A stretch of 13,674 nt of DNA from WRCA01 sp050943575 (GTDB taxonomy: Bacteria > Pseudomonadota > Alphaproteobacteria > Rs-D84). Below, one piece after another: positions 6,881-13,646 of the stretch (the first letter of the stretch is position 1; every line of letters begins with the position of its first letter). The position numbers and the translations under genes are program-made. The stretch is taken from NCBI GenBank assembly GCA_050943575.1, contig JBMNPL010000016.1, positions 1-13,674 of the forward strand, written 5' to 3'. The notes under the pieces were generated by a model. It was given only the letters and a program-made list of their open reading frames with translations, had not been told where the DNA came from and did not search any database.

Positions 6881-7195
6881 ATGGAAAATAAAGAAATAAT
6901 AGAATCTTTTGTCAAAAAAGAAACAGAATTATATATAGCAAAAGCATTAAGATATCCTAACTATGATATGTATTTGAATACTGTAGAAAGAATAAAAACT
7001 ACTGGACAAAAATTATTACGAAGACTTATAAAAATAAATAATCAGTATGGGGATAAGACTTCAAATTTATCAGATTTGCATCTATCAACTATACGAGTAT
7101 ATGTAAATTTCTTTCGTATTAGATGTGAAGCACATATAAATTTGAATAATAATCGCCAAAAATATTATGAACAACAATTATCTAATTTACGTTAA
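6881..7195 (+). CDS. Hypothetical 104-aa charged protein (paralogue of the edge gene)
   Basis: I do not recognise this protein. It is charged, rich in Glu, Lys, Asn and Tyr, with no signal peptide, membrane segment or cysteine pair, and it looks largely helical. Its first 36 residues match the truncated gene at 1-110 at 25 positions, so the organism has at least two copies. I chose ATG 6881 because GGGGGA lies seven bases upstream and it aligns with the paralogue; an ATG at 6875, overlapping the gatA stop, has no room for ribosome binding. It sits two bases after gatA and 38 bases before the hydrolase, so it is probably co-transcribed with the gat genes. Being co-linear with gatA does not by itself tie it to translation. 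Confidence 0.8.
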   Translation: MENKEIIESFVKKETELYIAKALRYPNYDMYLNTVERIKTTGQKLLRRLIKINNQYGDKTSNLSDLHLSTIRVYVNFFRIRCEAHINLNNNRQKYYEQQLSNLR

Positions 7196-7233
7196 AATAT
7201 ATAGTCCGACATTAATTATAGAGGAATAATATA

Positions 7234-7806
7234 ATGAGAAATGCAATTATTTTACATGGAATTGATGAAAATCGGCAAAATTATACTAATCTTCCAGAAA
7301 GCCCTTCAAATTTAAGTTGGTTTCCAGTTGTGCAATGGGAAATGATTAAACGTGGTATTTTGACACAAACTCCTGAAATGCCTAACCCTTATTTACCAGA
7401 TATGAATTATGAAGAATGGGTTAAAATAATTTCCAGATTTGAAATAAATGAAAAAACTATTTTAATTGGTCATTCATGTGGTGGTGGATTTTGGCTTAAA
7501 TATTTATCAACAAATCCGCAAATAAAAATTGATCAACTGATATTAATAGCACCATGGATAGATATTGATCACGAACACCCTACTTTCTTTGCAAATTGGA
7601 AAATGAATAAAAATTTAACGACAAATTGCAAACAAATTGATTTATTTTATTCTAGTGATGATATGGATATAATTATTGATTCTGTTTCAAAAATTAAAAG
7701 TTTATGGGGGGGTAAAATAAATTATCATGAATTTACAGATAAAGGGCACTTTTGTCACGATGATATTGGATGTAATTTTCCAGAATTATTAAAGGTAATA
7801 AAATGA
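7234..7806 (+). CDS. Small alpha/beta hydrolase, RBBP9/YdeN-like serine hydrolase
   Basis: This is a 190-aa single-domain alpha/beta hydrolase. An HG motif (residues 8-9) after the first beta strand forms the oxyanion region. The nucleophile elbow GHSCGGG has Ser81. An acidic residue follows a strand in LFYSSDDMD (Asp142/143 is the likely triad acid), and GHF near the C-terminus supplies His172. The size and the Trp-rich N-terminal part resemble the RBBP9/YdeN group, whose natural substrates are mostly unknown. GAGGAA seven bases upstream is a clear Shine-Dalgarno. The stop overlaps the cutA start (ATGA). A G7 tract at 7706-7712 encodes Gly159-160; losing or gaining one G would end translation at once or within two codons, before His172. 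Confidence 0.82.
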   Translation: MRNAIILHGIDENRQNYTNLPESPSNLSWFPVVQWEMIKRGILTQTPEMPNPYLPDMNYEEWVKIISRFEINEKTILIGHSCGGGFWLKYLSTNPQIKIDQLILIAPWIDIDHEHPTFFANWKMNKNLTTNCKQIDLFYSSDDMDIIIDSVSKIKSLWGGKINYHEFTDKGHFCHDDIGCNFPELLKVIK

Positions 7807-8117
7807 CTGAATATTGTATAATATTTACAACAGCAAATGATTTGAATGAAGCGTTAAAGATAACTGATGCTTTATTGCCATTACGTTTTGTGGCCGATGT
7901 TCAAATGTCTGATATCAAAAGTGCTTATTGGTGGCAAGGAGAAGTAAAAAATAAATCTGAAATTTTATTAACAATAAAAACTAAAACAGAATTATTTAAT
8001 CAAGTTGCTCAGATTATTCGTAAAAATCATTCTTATAAAGTTCCGCAAATTATTGCTATTCCAATTATAAATGGAACTGATAGCTATTTAAATTGGATAA
8101 AGGAAGAAACAAAATGA
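7803..8117 (+). CDS. cutA: CutA-like divalent-cation tolerance protein
   Basis: CutA1 proteins are small trimeric ferredoxin-like proteins linked to copper/divalent-ion tolerance, although the biochemical role is unsettled. The 104-aa sequence has the family hallmarks: an N-terminal strand, YWWQGEVKNKSEILLTIKT at 42-60 (matching the usual Y.WEGKI...E.LL.IKT), and HSYKVPQIIAIPI at 76-88 with conserved His, Pro and a C-terminal YLNWI. The cysteine of the usual CVN motif is replaced in VADVQM (30-35), which may alter metal binding. It overlaps the hydrolase by four bases and gatB by four bases (ATGA at both ends). AAAGG lies seven bases before the ATG. Confidence 0.87.
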   Translation: MTEYCIIFTTANDLNEALKITDALLPLRFVADVQMSDIKSAYWWQGEVKNKSEILLTIKTKTELFNQVAQIIRKNHSYKVPQIIAIPIINGTDSYLNWIKEETK

Positions 8118-9592
8118 CATATACTATCAAGGGTAAAACAGGAGATTGGGAACTGGTTATTGGGTTAGAAACTCATATAGAAGTTTTAAGTAAATCTAAA
8201 TTATTTTCTGGTGCATCCGCAGATTATAACCCCAGCGTTCCCGCAAATACCCAAGTATCTATGGTTGATGCAGCAATGCCTGGTATGCTGCCTGTTTTGA
8301 ATGAAGAATGTGTAAATCAGGCGATTCGTTTTGGATTGGCAATTAATGCTGAAATTTCCAAACGTAGTATTTTTGCACGAAAACAATATTTTTATCCTGA
8401 CCTGCCCCAAGGATATCAAATTTCACAACCACCCGAACAACCACCCGTTGTTGGTCGTGGCTGGATTGAAATCGAATCTGATAATGGCAGTACTAAAAAA
8501 ATTTTAATTGAACGAGCACATTTAGAACAAGATGCTGGGAAAAATATGCACGATAAACATCCGACTAAATCTTTTGTAGATTTAAATCGTTCTGGGGTTG
8601 CATTATTGGAAATTGTTACTTTTTTAGATATTAAAAATCCAGAATATAATTCGTTTATTTCTAGTCCAGACGAGGCAGAAAGATATTTGCGTCAAATTCG
8701 TGAAATTGCACGCGCAACAGGTGTTTCAAACGCAAATATGGAAGAAGGTAGTATGCGTGCAGACGTAAATGTATCTGTGCGTAAAGTTGGAGAAAAAAAC
8801 TTTCGTACCAGAACTGAAACTAAAAATATGGTTTCATTCAAATTTATTAAAACCGCGATTGAATATGAAGCAAGACGTCAAATAGAAATTTATGAAAACG
8901 GCGGTGATGTCAGCCAAGATACAATGCGATATAATCAAGATTCTGGGACAACTAGTGTAATACGCAGTAAAGAAGATGCACTAGATTATCGCTATTTCCC
9001 AGATCCTGATTTATTACCGTTGATTATAACTGATAATCAAATTGAAAAAATTCGTAAAACGATGCCTGAATTGCCCGCTGCGCGTCGTGCAAGATATATC
9101 AATCAACTTGGGCTATCTGAATATGATGCGGCAAGACTTACCGAATCGGTTGAAATCTCTAATTGGTTTGAATCTGCTGTTGGGGATGTACCCACACGCG
9201 CCAAAGGAGTTGCGAATTGGATGATTTCAGAACTATTTGCTCATCCAGAATTTGAAATGAAACCGGCTGATTTAGCCCAAATAGTAGATATGACACAAAA
9301 TGGTGAAATCAATAGTAAACAAGCAAAAGATATTTTTATAAAAATGCTGGATGGAGAAACAGGAAGTCCAAAAGATATTGCAAATAAATTTGGTATGAAA
9401 CAAATAACAGATATAAACGCGATTACAAAAATTGTTGATGAAGTAATCGCAGAAAATCAAAATCAAGTTAATGAATATAAAAATGGTAAAGTCGGATTAC
9501 TTGGATTTTTTGTAGGGCAAATTATGAAAAAATCTGGCGGGCAAGCAAACCCCGCAACAGTAAATGAAATTGTGAGAGAGAAATTAAAATAA
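8114..9592 (+). CDS. gatB: Aspartyl/glutamyl-tRNA amidotransferase subunit B
   Basis: GatB binds the misacylated tRNA, phosphorylates the Glu/Asp carboxylate with ATP and completes transamidation with ammonia from GatA. The catalytic cradle domain shows IGLETHIEV at 16-24, VDAAMPGMLPVLN at 51-63, RKQYFYPDLPQGYQ at 89-102, HLEQDAGK at 136-143 and VDLNRSGVALLEIV at 155-168. Later come MRADVNVSV, RTETKNMVSF and LDYRYFPDPDLLPL, then the helical and YqeY-like tRNA-binding tail with VGLLGFFVGQIMKK. The 492-aa length is normal. ATG 8114 overlaps the cutA stop (ATGA), and AGGAAG about eight bases upstream supports it; an in-frame TTG at 8093 is less likely. The gene is separated from gatA by three other genes. 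Confidence 0.95.
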   Translation: MTYTIKGKTGDWELVIGLETHIEVLSKSKLFSGASADYNPSVPANTQVSMVDAAMPGMLPVLNEECVNQAIRFGLAINAEISKRSIFARKQYFYPDLPQGYQISQPPEQPPVVGRGWIEIESDNGSTKKILIERAHLEQDAGKNMHDKHPTKSFVDLNRSGVALLEIVTFLDIKNPEYNSFISSPDEAERYLRQIREIARATGVSNANMEEGSMRADVNVSVRKVGEKNFRTRTETKNMVSFKFIKTAIEYEARRQIEIYENGGDVSQDTMRYNQDSGTTSVIRSKEDALDYRYFPDPDLLPLIITDNQIEKIRKTMPELPAARRARYINQLGLSEYDAARLTESVEISNWFESAVGDVPTRAKGVANWMISELFAHPEFEMKPADLAQIVDMTQNGEINSKQAKDIFIKMLDGETGSPKDIANKFGMKQITDINAITKIVDEVIAENQNQVNEYKNGKVGLLGFFVGQIMKKSGGQANPATVNEIVREKLK

Positions 9593-9602
9593 AAGGAAAA
9601 AT

Positions 9603-9782
9603 ATGATGTTATTTAATTTTAATAAAAAAATCGCTCAATTAAGAAAAGTATACAGTATTAAATTTACATTTAATCTGCCTGTATTACGTTGGAATAATCA
9701 TGATAATAATTATAGAAAATTTACTGAACATAAAAATATTAAAGTTAAAAAAGTACGTAAAAACAATCAACATTATAAATAG
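9603..9782 (+). CDS. Small basic 59-aa hypothetical protein
   Basis: A short reading frame fills the gap between gatB and miaB. It has an excellent Shine-Dalgarno (AAAAGGA, ending about five bases before the ATG), starts 10 bases after the gatB stop and ends five bases before miaB, so it fits the operon. The product begins MMLFNFNKKI and is rich in Lys, Arg, Asn and His with very few acidic residues, hence strongly basic. A second ATG is the next codon. It has no signal peptide or membrane helix, although the mid-region KFTFNLPVLRW is moderately hydrophobic. I recognise no family. Basic small proteins can bind RNA or ribosomes, but that is speculation here. Confidence 0.6.
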   Translation: MMLFNFNKKIAQLRKVYSIKFTFNLPVLRWNNHDNNYRKFTEHKNIKVKKVRKNNQHYK

Positions 9783-9787
9783 TTATT

Positions 9788-11062
9788 ATGAAAACATTTT
9801 ATATTCAAACTTTTGGATGCCAAATGAATGTTTATGATGGGCAACGAATTAAAGCCATGTTAATAACACATGGTTTGATACCAACTGATGATTTAACACA
9901 GGCAGATATTATTATTCTAAACACTTGTGCTGTTCGTGAAAAAGCGTCAAATAAAGTATTTTCAGCATTAGGACGAATTCGCGATACAAAAAAATCAACC
10001 GCTTTGTTTGGTATTGTTGGTTGTGTTGCCCAAGCCGAAGGAGCAAACTCTTTTCGCAGAATTCCAGAACTCAACTTTGTTTTAGGACCACAAAGTTATC
10101 ATAAATTACCAGAAATTTTGAAAAACCCAGACGCCAAATTATTAAATATTGATTTATCTGGATTAGAAAAATTTGATGTATTGCCACCTATATCTGAAAG
10201 TTCATCATTAGCATATATTCCAATTCAAGAAGGTTGTGATCATTGTTGTACTTATTGTATTGTTCCATTTACTCGTGGTCGGGAAATTTCACGTCCTTTT
10301 GAAGATGTTATGAACGATGTTTATGCAGCAGCTGAAAATGGCGCAGTAGAAATTTGTTTTTTAGGACAAAATGTAAACGGATATAAAAATTCATTAGCAA
10401 AACTTATTGAAAAAACCGCCACCCTGCCCCAAATCCAAAGAATCCGATTTACTTCTAGTTATCCAACCGAAATGACAGATGATTTAATTAAAATGTTTGA
10501 AATTCAGCCGAAACTTCTGCCATTTTTAAACATGCCTATACAAAGTGGATCTCAAAATGTATTGACAAGAATGAACCGTCCATACTCATTGAATCTATAT
10601 ATAGATATTATTGAGAAATTGCGCGCTGCGCGACCTGATATTCAAATATCGTCTGATTTTATTGTCGGGTTTCCTGGAGAAACAGATAATGATTTTGAAC
10701 AAACAATAAAAATTGTAAAACGTGTAAGATATATTAATTCATATAGTTTTAAATACAGCCCCCGCCCCCATACTGCTGCAGCATTGATGCCGAATCAAAT
10801 TCCAGAAAATATAAAAAAACAACGCTTGGCAATATTGGATGAATTATTAACTGAAATTAATCGTGAGTTTAACGAATCGTGCATTGGTAAAATTATGGAA
10901 TGTTTAATTGAAGGTCCTGATAAAACTGGCAAGTATTTATTAGCACGCTCACCATACATGCAACAGGTAATTATACCAAACGAAAGCGAAGACAAAATTC
11001 AAAACATTGAAATCACGGCCGCAAATAAATGTTCATTACGTGGCAAGCTGTTTAAAAATTAA
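9788..11062 (+). CDS. miaB: tRNA-2-methylthio-N6-isopentenyladenosine37 synthase (MiaB)
   Basis: MiaB is a radical-SAM methylthiotransferase that adds the 2-methylthio group to i6A37 next to the anticodon of tRNAs reading UNN codons. The 424-aa protein has three domains. The N-terminal UPF0004 domain has cluster-binding Cys11 (FGCQMN), Cys47 (NTCAVR) and Cys79 (VGCVAQ). The radical-SAM core has CDHCCTYC with Cys150, Cys154 and Cys157 in CX3CX2C spacing, plus TRGREISRP and FIVGFPGETD. A C-terminal TRAM domain lies from roughly 355 on. The motifs favour MiaB over RimO or MtaB. The ATG follows the 59-aa gene by five bases but lacks a Shine-Dalgarno; TATAAA at 9774-9779 could supply an internal short-leader promoter. 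It is the last gene of the cluster and is followed by a hairpin terminator. Confidence 0.94.
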   Translation: MKTFYIQTFGCQMNVYDGQRIKAMLITHGLIPTDDLTQADIIILNTCAVREKASNKVFSALGRIRDTKKSTALFGIVGCVAQAEGANSFRRIPELNFVLGPQSYHKLPEILKNPDAKLLNIDLSGLEKFDVLPPISESSSLAYIPIQEGCDHCCTYCIVPFTRGREISRPFEDVMNDVYAAAENGAVEICFLGQNVNGYKNSLAKLIEKTATLPQIQRIRFTSSYPTEMTDDLIKMFEIQPKLLPFLNMPIQSGSQNVLTRMNRPYSLNLYIDIIEKLRAARPDIQISSDFIVGFPGETDNDFEQTIKIVKRVRYINSYSFKYSPRPHTAAALMPNQIPENIKKQRLAILDELLTEINREFNESCIGKIMECLIEGPDKTGKYLLARSPYMQQVIIPNESEDKIQNIEITAANKCSLRGKLFKN

Positions 11063-11089
11063 ACCACCCAAACGGGCGGTTTGATTTTT
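11056..11089 (+). terminator. Intrinsic terminator after miaB
   Basis: Arm 11061-11069 (AAACCACCC) pairs with 11074-11082 (GGGCGGTTT) with one A/C mismatch and a 4-nt loop AAAC. The stem extends outward to 11056 and 11087 with a U-G pair, and is followed by a T-tract at 11085-11089. It overlaps the miaB stop codon. Confidence 0.82.
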
Positions 11090-11102
11090 GGTGGACGCGC
11101 AG
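11089..11102 (-). repeat. 14-bp copy of the tRNA-Lys 3' end (att-like repeat)
   Basis: TGGTGGACGCGCAG at 11089-11102 is identical to 11251-11264, which is the CCA end, the discriminator base, the 3' acceptor strand and three T-stem bases of tRNA-Lys read in reverse. The copies are in the same orientation, exactly 162 bp apart. Identity stops sharply on both sides. Duplicated tRNA 3' ends are the signature of integration at a tRNA gene, but only about 148 bp lie between the copies and no integrase is present. Confidence 0.65.
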
Positions 11103-11109
11103 ACGGGGG

Positions 11110-11185
11110 AATGGGGGCGCCCCCCCATTAGCGAAGCGTACAAAACATTAATAATGTTTTGATGATTATCAATAAAATGATAATC
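11110..11185. repeat. Cluster of three palindromes between the tRNA-end repeats
   Basis: Three hairpins lie in tandem: a GC-rich one at 11110-11129 (AATGGGGG against a C7-ATT arm), a perfect 10-bp palindrome with a 1-nt centre at 11141-11161 (CAAAACATTA/TAATGTTTTG), and an 8-bp stem with a 6-nt loop at 11164-11185 (GATTATCA/TGATAATC). The first is far richer in G+C than anything nearby. With the flanking terminators they make the whole intergenic block self-complementary. No coding sense is evident. Confidence 0.7.
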
Positions 11186-11207
11186 AAAATCCATGACAAG
11201 GGTATCA

Positions 11208-11249
11208 TAATAATAAAAAACATCCCGGATGGGATATTTTTTATTATTA
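11208..11249. terminator. Strong bidirectional terminator downstream of tRNA-Lys
   Basis: Arms 11208-11226 and 11231-11249 are 19 nt long and complementary except for one C/A mismatch, with a 4-nt loop GGAT. An A-rich side and a T-rich side flank the CCC/GGG core. On the minus strand it begins two bases after the encoded CCA of the tRNA, so it should end the tRNA-Lys transcript. Confidence 0.88.
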
Positions 11250-11250
11250 C

Positions 11251-11326
11251 TGGTGGACGCGCAGGGATTCGAACCCTGGACCCACTGATTAAGAGTCAGT
11301 TGCTCTACCACCTGAGCTACGCATCC
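11251..11326 (-). tRNA. tRNA-Lys (anticodon CUU)
   Basis: The minus strand folds into a complete 76-nt cloverleaf. The acceptor stem is GGATGCG/CGCGTCC with one T-G pair, the D stem GCTC/GAGC with loop AGGTGGTA, the anticodon stem ACTGA/TCAGT with loop CTCTTAA, and the T stem CAGGG/CCCTG with loop TTCGAAT, followed by discriminator A and an encoded CCA. The anticodon CTT (genomic AAG at 11291-11293) follows T33 and reads the Lys codon AAG. The five-base variable loop makes this a class I tRNA. It has its own promoter and terminator. Confidence 0.96.
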
Positions 11327-11335
11327 AATGTCGCG

Positions 11336-11363
11336 ATTATATATTAAAAACTAATCCTTGCAA
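11336..11363 (-). promoter_or_regulatory. tRNA-Lys promoter with GC-rich discriminator
   Basis: Minus-strand TTGCAA (11363-11358) and TATAAT (11341-11336) are 16 bp apart. They are followed by CGCGACATT up to the tRNA 5' end at 11326. The GC-rich discriminator after the -10 is typical of stringently controlled stable-RNA promoters, so growth-rate control is likely (inference). Confidence 0.65.
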
Positions 11364-11401
11364 GAAAAAACGCTATACTTTGACCTTGATAAAAAATAAT
11401 T

Positions 11402-12226
11402 TTATTTTTTACTAACCGAAAGTATATCTAAACCAATAACAGATTCTTTTGCCTTTTCTACAAAAAAATCTTTTACGGAAAACTTATTTATAAAATCTTT
11501 AATTTGTTTCATTTTTATTGGTTTGCCATCATAATCTGAACGATTTGGTTTCACACGATTAAATTCTATATCCAAGATTTCTTCGGATGATAAAACGCTA
11601 AAAATTTCTGTTTTTGGAAAAATCTTTTTTAAATCTTGCTTGTATAATTTTAAATCATATTCTCTCAAATGAAACGGATTCCAAGGTTTTTGATTTTTTG
11701 TTAAGCGATATCTTCTATCCGGTGTGGTTAAAATTAATAAACCTTTTGGTTTTAAAATTCTCCTTAATTCTTTTAAATATTGTTCTACTGATTCTACATG
11801 CTCTATTACCTGAAAAGACAAAATTACATCGAATGTATTGTCAGGATAATTAAAATCTTTGCCATTAAATGATTTAAATTTAATATTCTTATATTTTGAT
11901 TTTGCGATCTTTATCGCATCTTTTGAAACATCTATGGCTTCTAGATTAATATCCGATCTATTTATATAACATGTTCCATATCCATCACCACATCCAACTT
12001 CTAGAACATTAGCTCTAGGGAATAAAAATTGTTTAACATATTCATAAGCAAACAAATGCTTTTGATATAATAAATAATCACAAATATTTTGTTTATAAAA
12101 ATCTGGATGTAATCTTTCCGGATTTTTAACATATTTTTTCTTGCCTGATTTTTTATACGATAATATTTTTATACCAAACAAATAAATATGTCTGCGACCA
12201 TTTGGTAAACGCTCTTTTTTAAACAA
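11402..12226 (-). CDS. Class I SAM-dependent methyltransferase with a surface-glycan-type N-terminus
   Basis: This 274-aa protein has a Methyltransf_11-like Rossmann core: motif I VLEVGCGDGYG at 74-84, the acidic ribose ligand Asp99 in EAIDVS, FDVILSFQVIEHV at 132-144, and LKPKGLLILTTPD at 158-170. A downstream WNPFHLREY (182-190) often occurs in sugar/lipid O-methyltransferase relatives. The first 25 residues include RRHIYLFGIKILSYKK, a short basic-hydrophobic motif I associate with LPS/capsule glycosyltransferase and related proteins. The start is TTG at 12226, with AGGGGAA about five bases upstream inside the last codons of the preceding gene and a gap of one base, implying coupling. It probably methylates a surface sugar; the acceptor is unknown. 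No terminator is seen between it and the tRNA gene. Confidence 0.85.
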   Translation of the reverse strand: MFKKERLPNGRRHIYLFGIKILSYKKSGKKKYVKNPERLHPDFYKQNICDYLLYQKHLFAYEYVKQFLFPRANVLEVGCGDGYGTCYINRSDINLEAIDVSKDAIKIAKSKYKNIKFKSFNGKDFNYPDNTFDVILSFQVIEHVESVEQYLKELRRILKPKGLLILTTPDRRYRLTKNQKPWNPFHLREYDLKLYKQDLKKIFPKTEIFSVLSSEEILDIEFNRVKPNRSDYDGKPIKMKQIKDFINKFSVKDFFVEKAKESVIGLDILSVSKK

Positions 12227-12227
12227 T

Positions 12228-13646
12228 TTATTCCCCTTTATTTAATTTTTTAAAAATATAAAAATCAGCAAAAGATGTATTATCCGGATCTTTAGTATCA
12301 AATGGATATTTATTATTAATAATTTCTTGTAATTTCCAATCTGGTTTGTTTTTTTCTATCCAATCTGTAAATTTTCTATGCCTAACATGTTGTGCTTGTA
12401 CCTTATTTTTATTAGATGAATAAATTATGACAAACTTATCGGCAGCATTAAATAAATTATTCATATATTTATTAAACACATCATCTTCTAATAAATGATA
12501 AATCACATCCAATGATAATGACAAATCTGCACGCTGTTTATTAAATTTAGTTGTATGAATAAAAGATTTTGTTTTATCTCCAGCAAACATTTTTGATACA
12601 TGTGATAAAATTGTTTTTGAAACATCAATACCTAAGTATTTGTTAAACTTAAATAATGACAAATTGTTACCATCACCAACACCAAAATCAATAACAGATT
12701 TTATATTATTATCACAAACAAACTTATTTAAGACATCAGCTTTAAAACGTGCTAAACGTCCATAAGAACCTGCACCACTGTTACCTTGTTTCGCATATCT
12801 TTCTTCCCAATATTCACCTGAATTAAAAGATATCAAAGGCAATAAATCAAATTCTTTTATCACTGCATCTAATTGCAAATCATTTCCCCCCCCACGAACA
12901 TTTAATTTTGCCAATGTAGGTTCATCATTGGTCCCAAGTTCTCTTTCTGGATTTATATAAACACATTTAAAATCAGAATTTACAACATTTATTTTTGTTC
13001 CATTTTTTATAGCCATTGCCCAAAACCAAACATCATCAGCATTCGGGGCTAGTTTTTTAAATAATTTTTCATTCGTAACTTCTGAACTTAAACAATGTGG
13101 CGGATATAAAACACCGCCAACACCAGTAAGAAAATTATTATAAGATGGTTGAACATTTTGTATTTGGTGTTCCCAAGAATTATAAGGTAAAATATTTCCT
13201 AGTTTATCAAAACTAACTTTATGAGCACGCAAACAATGAATCATTGATTTATTAGCTATATATGCATTATATAAAGTTTTTAACCAATAATCAGGGTAAT
13301 AAATATCATCATCTGCGGTAACAATGATATCTCTCGGGAATTCAAGTAACGCGGGAATTAATTTTGTATACGATTTTATATCTTTGCACCATTTTATAGT
13401 TAATCCATTTTTAATTAAATCTAAAACTGAATTTGGTAAATCTTTCTCTTTATTTGGAAATCTATCTTCACCAAGCCATAAAACAACCATGTCAGGTTTT
13501 AAAGATTGGTTAAGCAAAGAATACAAACAATAATGGATGTCATATATTCTAGCCGGATAAGAAGTTAAAGATACTATTAAACGTGGATTGCGACCTGAAT
13601 TATTATCAACCCCTTTTTTTGAAAAATTGTTTATTTTTTTATCAAT
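12228..13646 (-). CDS. Glycosyltransferase-methyltransferase fusion protein (start uncertain)
   Basis: The N-terminal half is a GT-A glycosyltransferase: RLIVSLTSYPAR, then LYSLLNQSLKPDMVVLWLGE, the metal/nucleotide motif VTADDDIYYPDYW, FLTGVGGVLYPP and ADDVWFWAMA. The C-terminal half is a class I methyltransferase: GEYWEERYAKQGNSGAGSYG, VIDFGVGDGNN (SAM loop) and LGIDVS. It probably adds and methylates a sugar on a surface glycan. The first ordinary start codon (TTG 13526-13524) would remove the conserved RLIVSLTSYPAR strand. Reading upstream, the frame stays open to a stop at 13652-13650 with no ATG, GTG or TTG; ATT at 13646, with AAGAG adjacent, is the earliest possible start and gives 472 aa. 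A frameshift in an A7 tract (13614-13620 or 13635-13640 region) is the alternative. A G8 tract (12886-12893) joins the two halves. Confidence 0.82.
   Translation of the reverse strand: MDKKINNFSKKGVDNNSGRNPRLIVSLTSYPARIYDIHYCLYSLLNQSLKPDMVVLWLGEDRFPNKEKDLPNSVLDLIKNGLTIKWCKDIKSYTKLIPALLEFPRDIIVTADDDIYYPDYWLKTLYNAYIANKSMIHCLRAHKVSFDKLGNILPYNSWEHQIQNVQPSYNNFLTGVGGVLYPPHCLSSEVTNEKLFKKLAPNADDVWFWAMAIKNGTKINVVNSDFKCVYINPERELGTNDEPTLAKLNVRGGGNDLQLDAVIKEFDLLPLISFNSGEYWEERYAKQGNSGAGSYGRLARFKADVLNKFVCDNNIKSVIDFGVGDGNNLSLFKFNKYLGIDVSKTILSHVSKMFAGDKTKSFIHTTKFNKQRADLSLSLDVIYHLLEDDVFNKYMNNLFNAADKFVIIYSSNKNKVQAQHVRHRKFTDWIEKNKPDWKLQEIINNKYPFDTKDPDNTSFADFYIFKKLNKGE
12886..12893 (-). repeat. G8 homopolymer in the glycosyltransferase-methyltransferase gene
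   Basis: Eight consecutive C on the plus strand (G8 in the coding strand) encode three glycines between the glycosyltransferase and methyltransferase halves. In this AT-rich DNA such a run is unusual. A nine-G version would hit TGA two codons after the tract and a seven-G version would hit TAG within a few codons, so slippage would leave a glycosyltransferase-only product. Confidence 0.75.

Noticed and set aside
11089..11164. A second, degraded tRNA gene ending at 11089
   Set aside because: Beyond the 14-bp shared 3' end there is no D-arm, anticodon arm or T-loop similarity in the 76 bases that would form it.
11036..11347. Open reading frames on both strands across the tRNA-Lys gene
   Set aside because: Their sequences are translations of the tRNA and its terminator; the cloverleaf fully explains the region.
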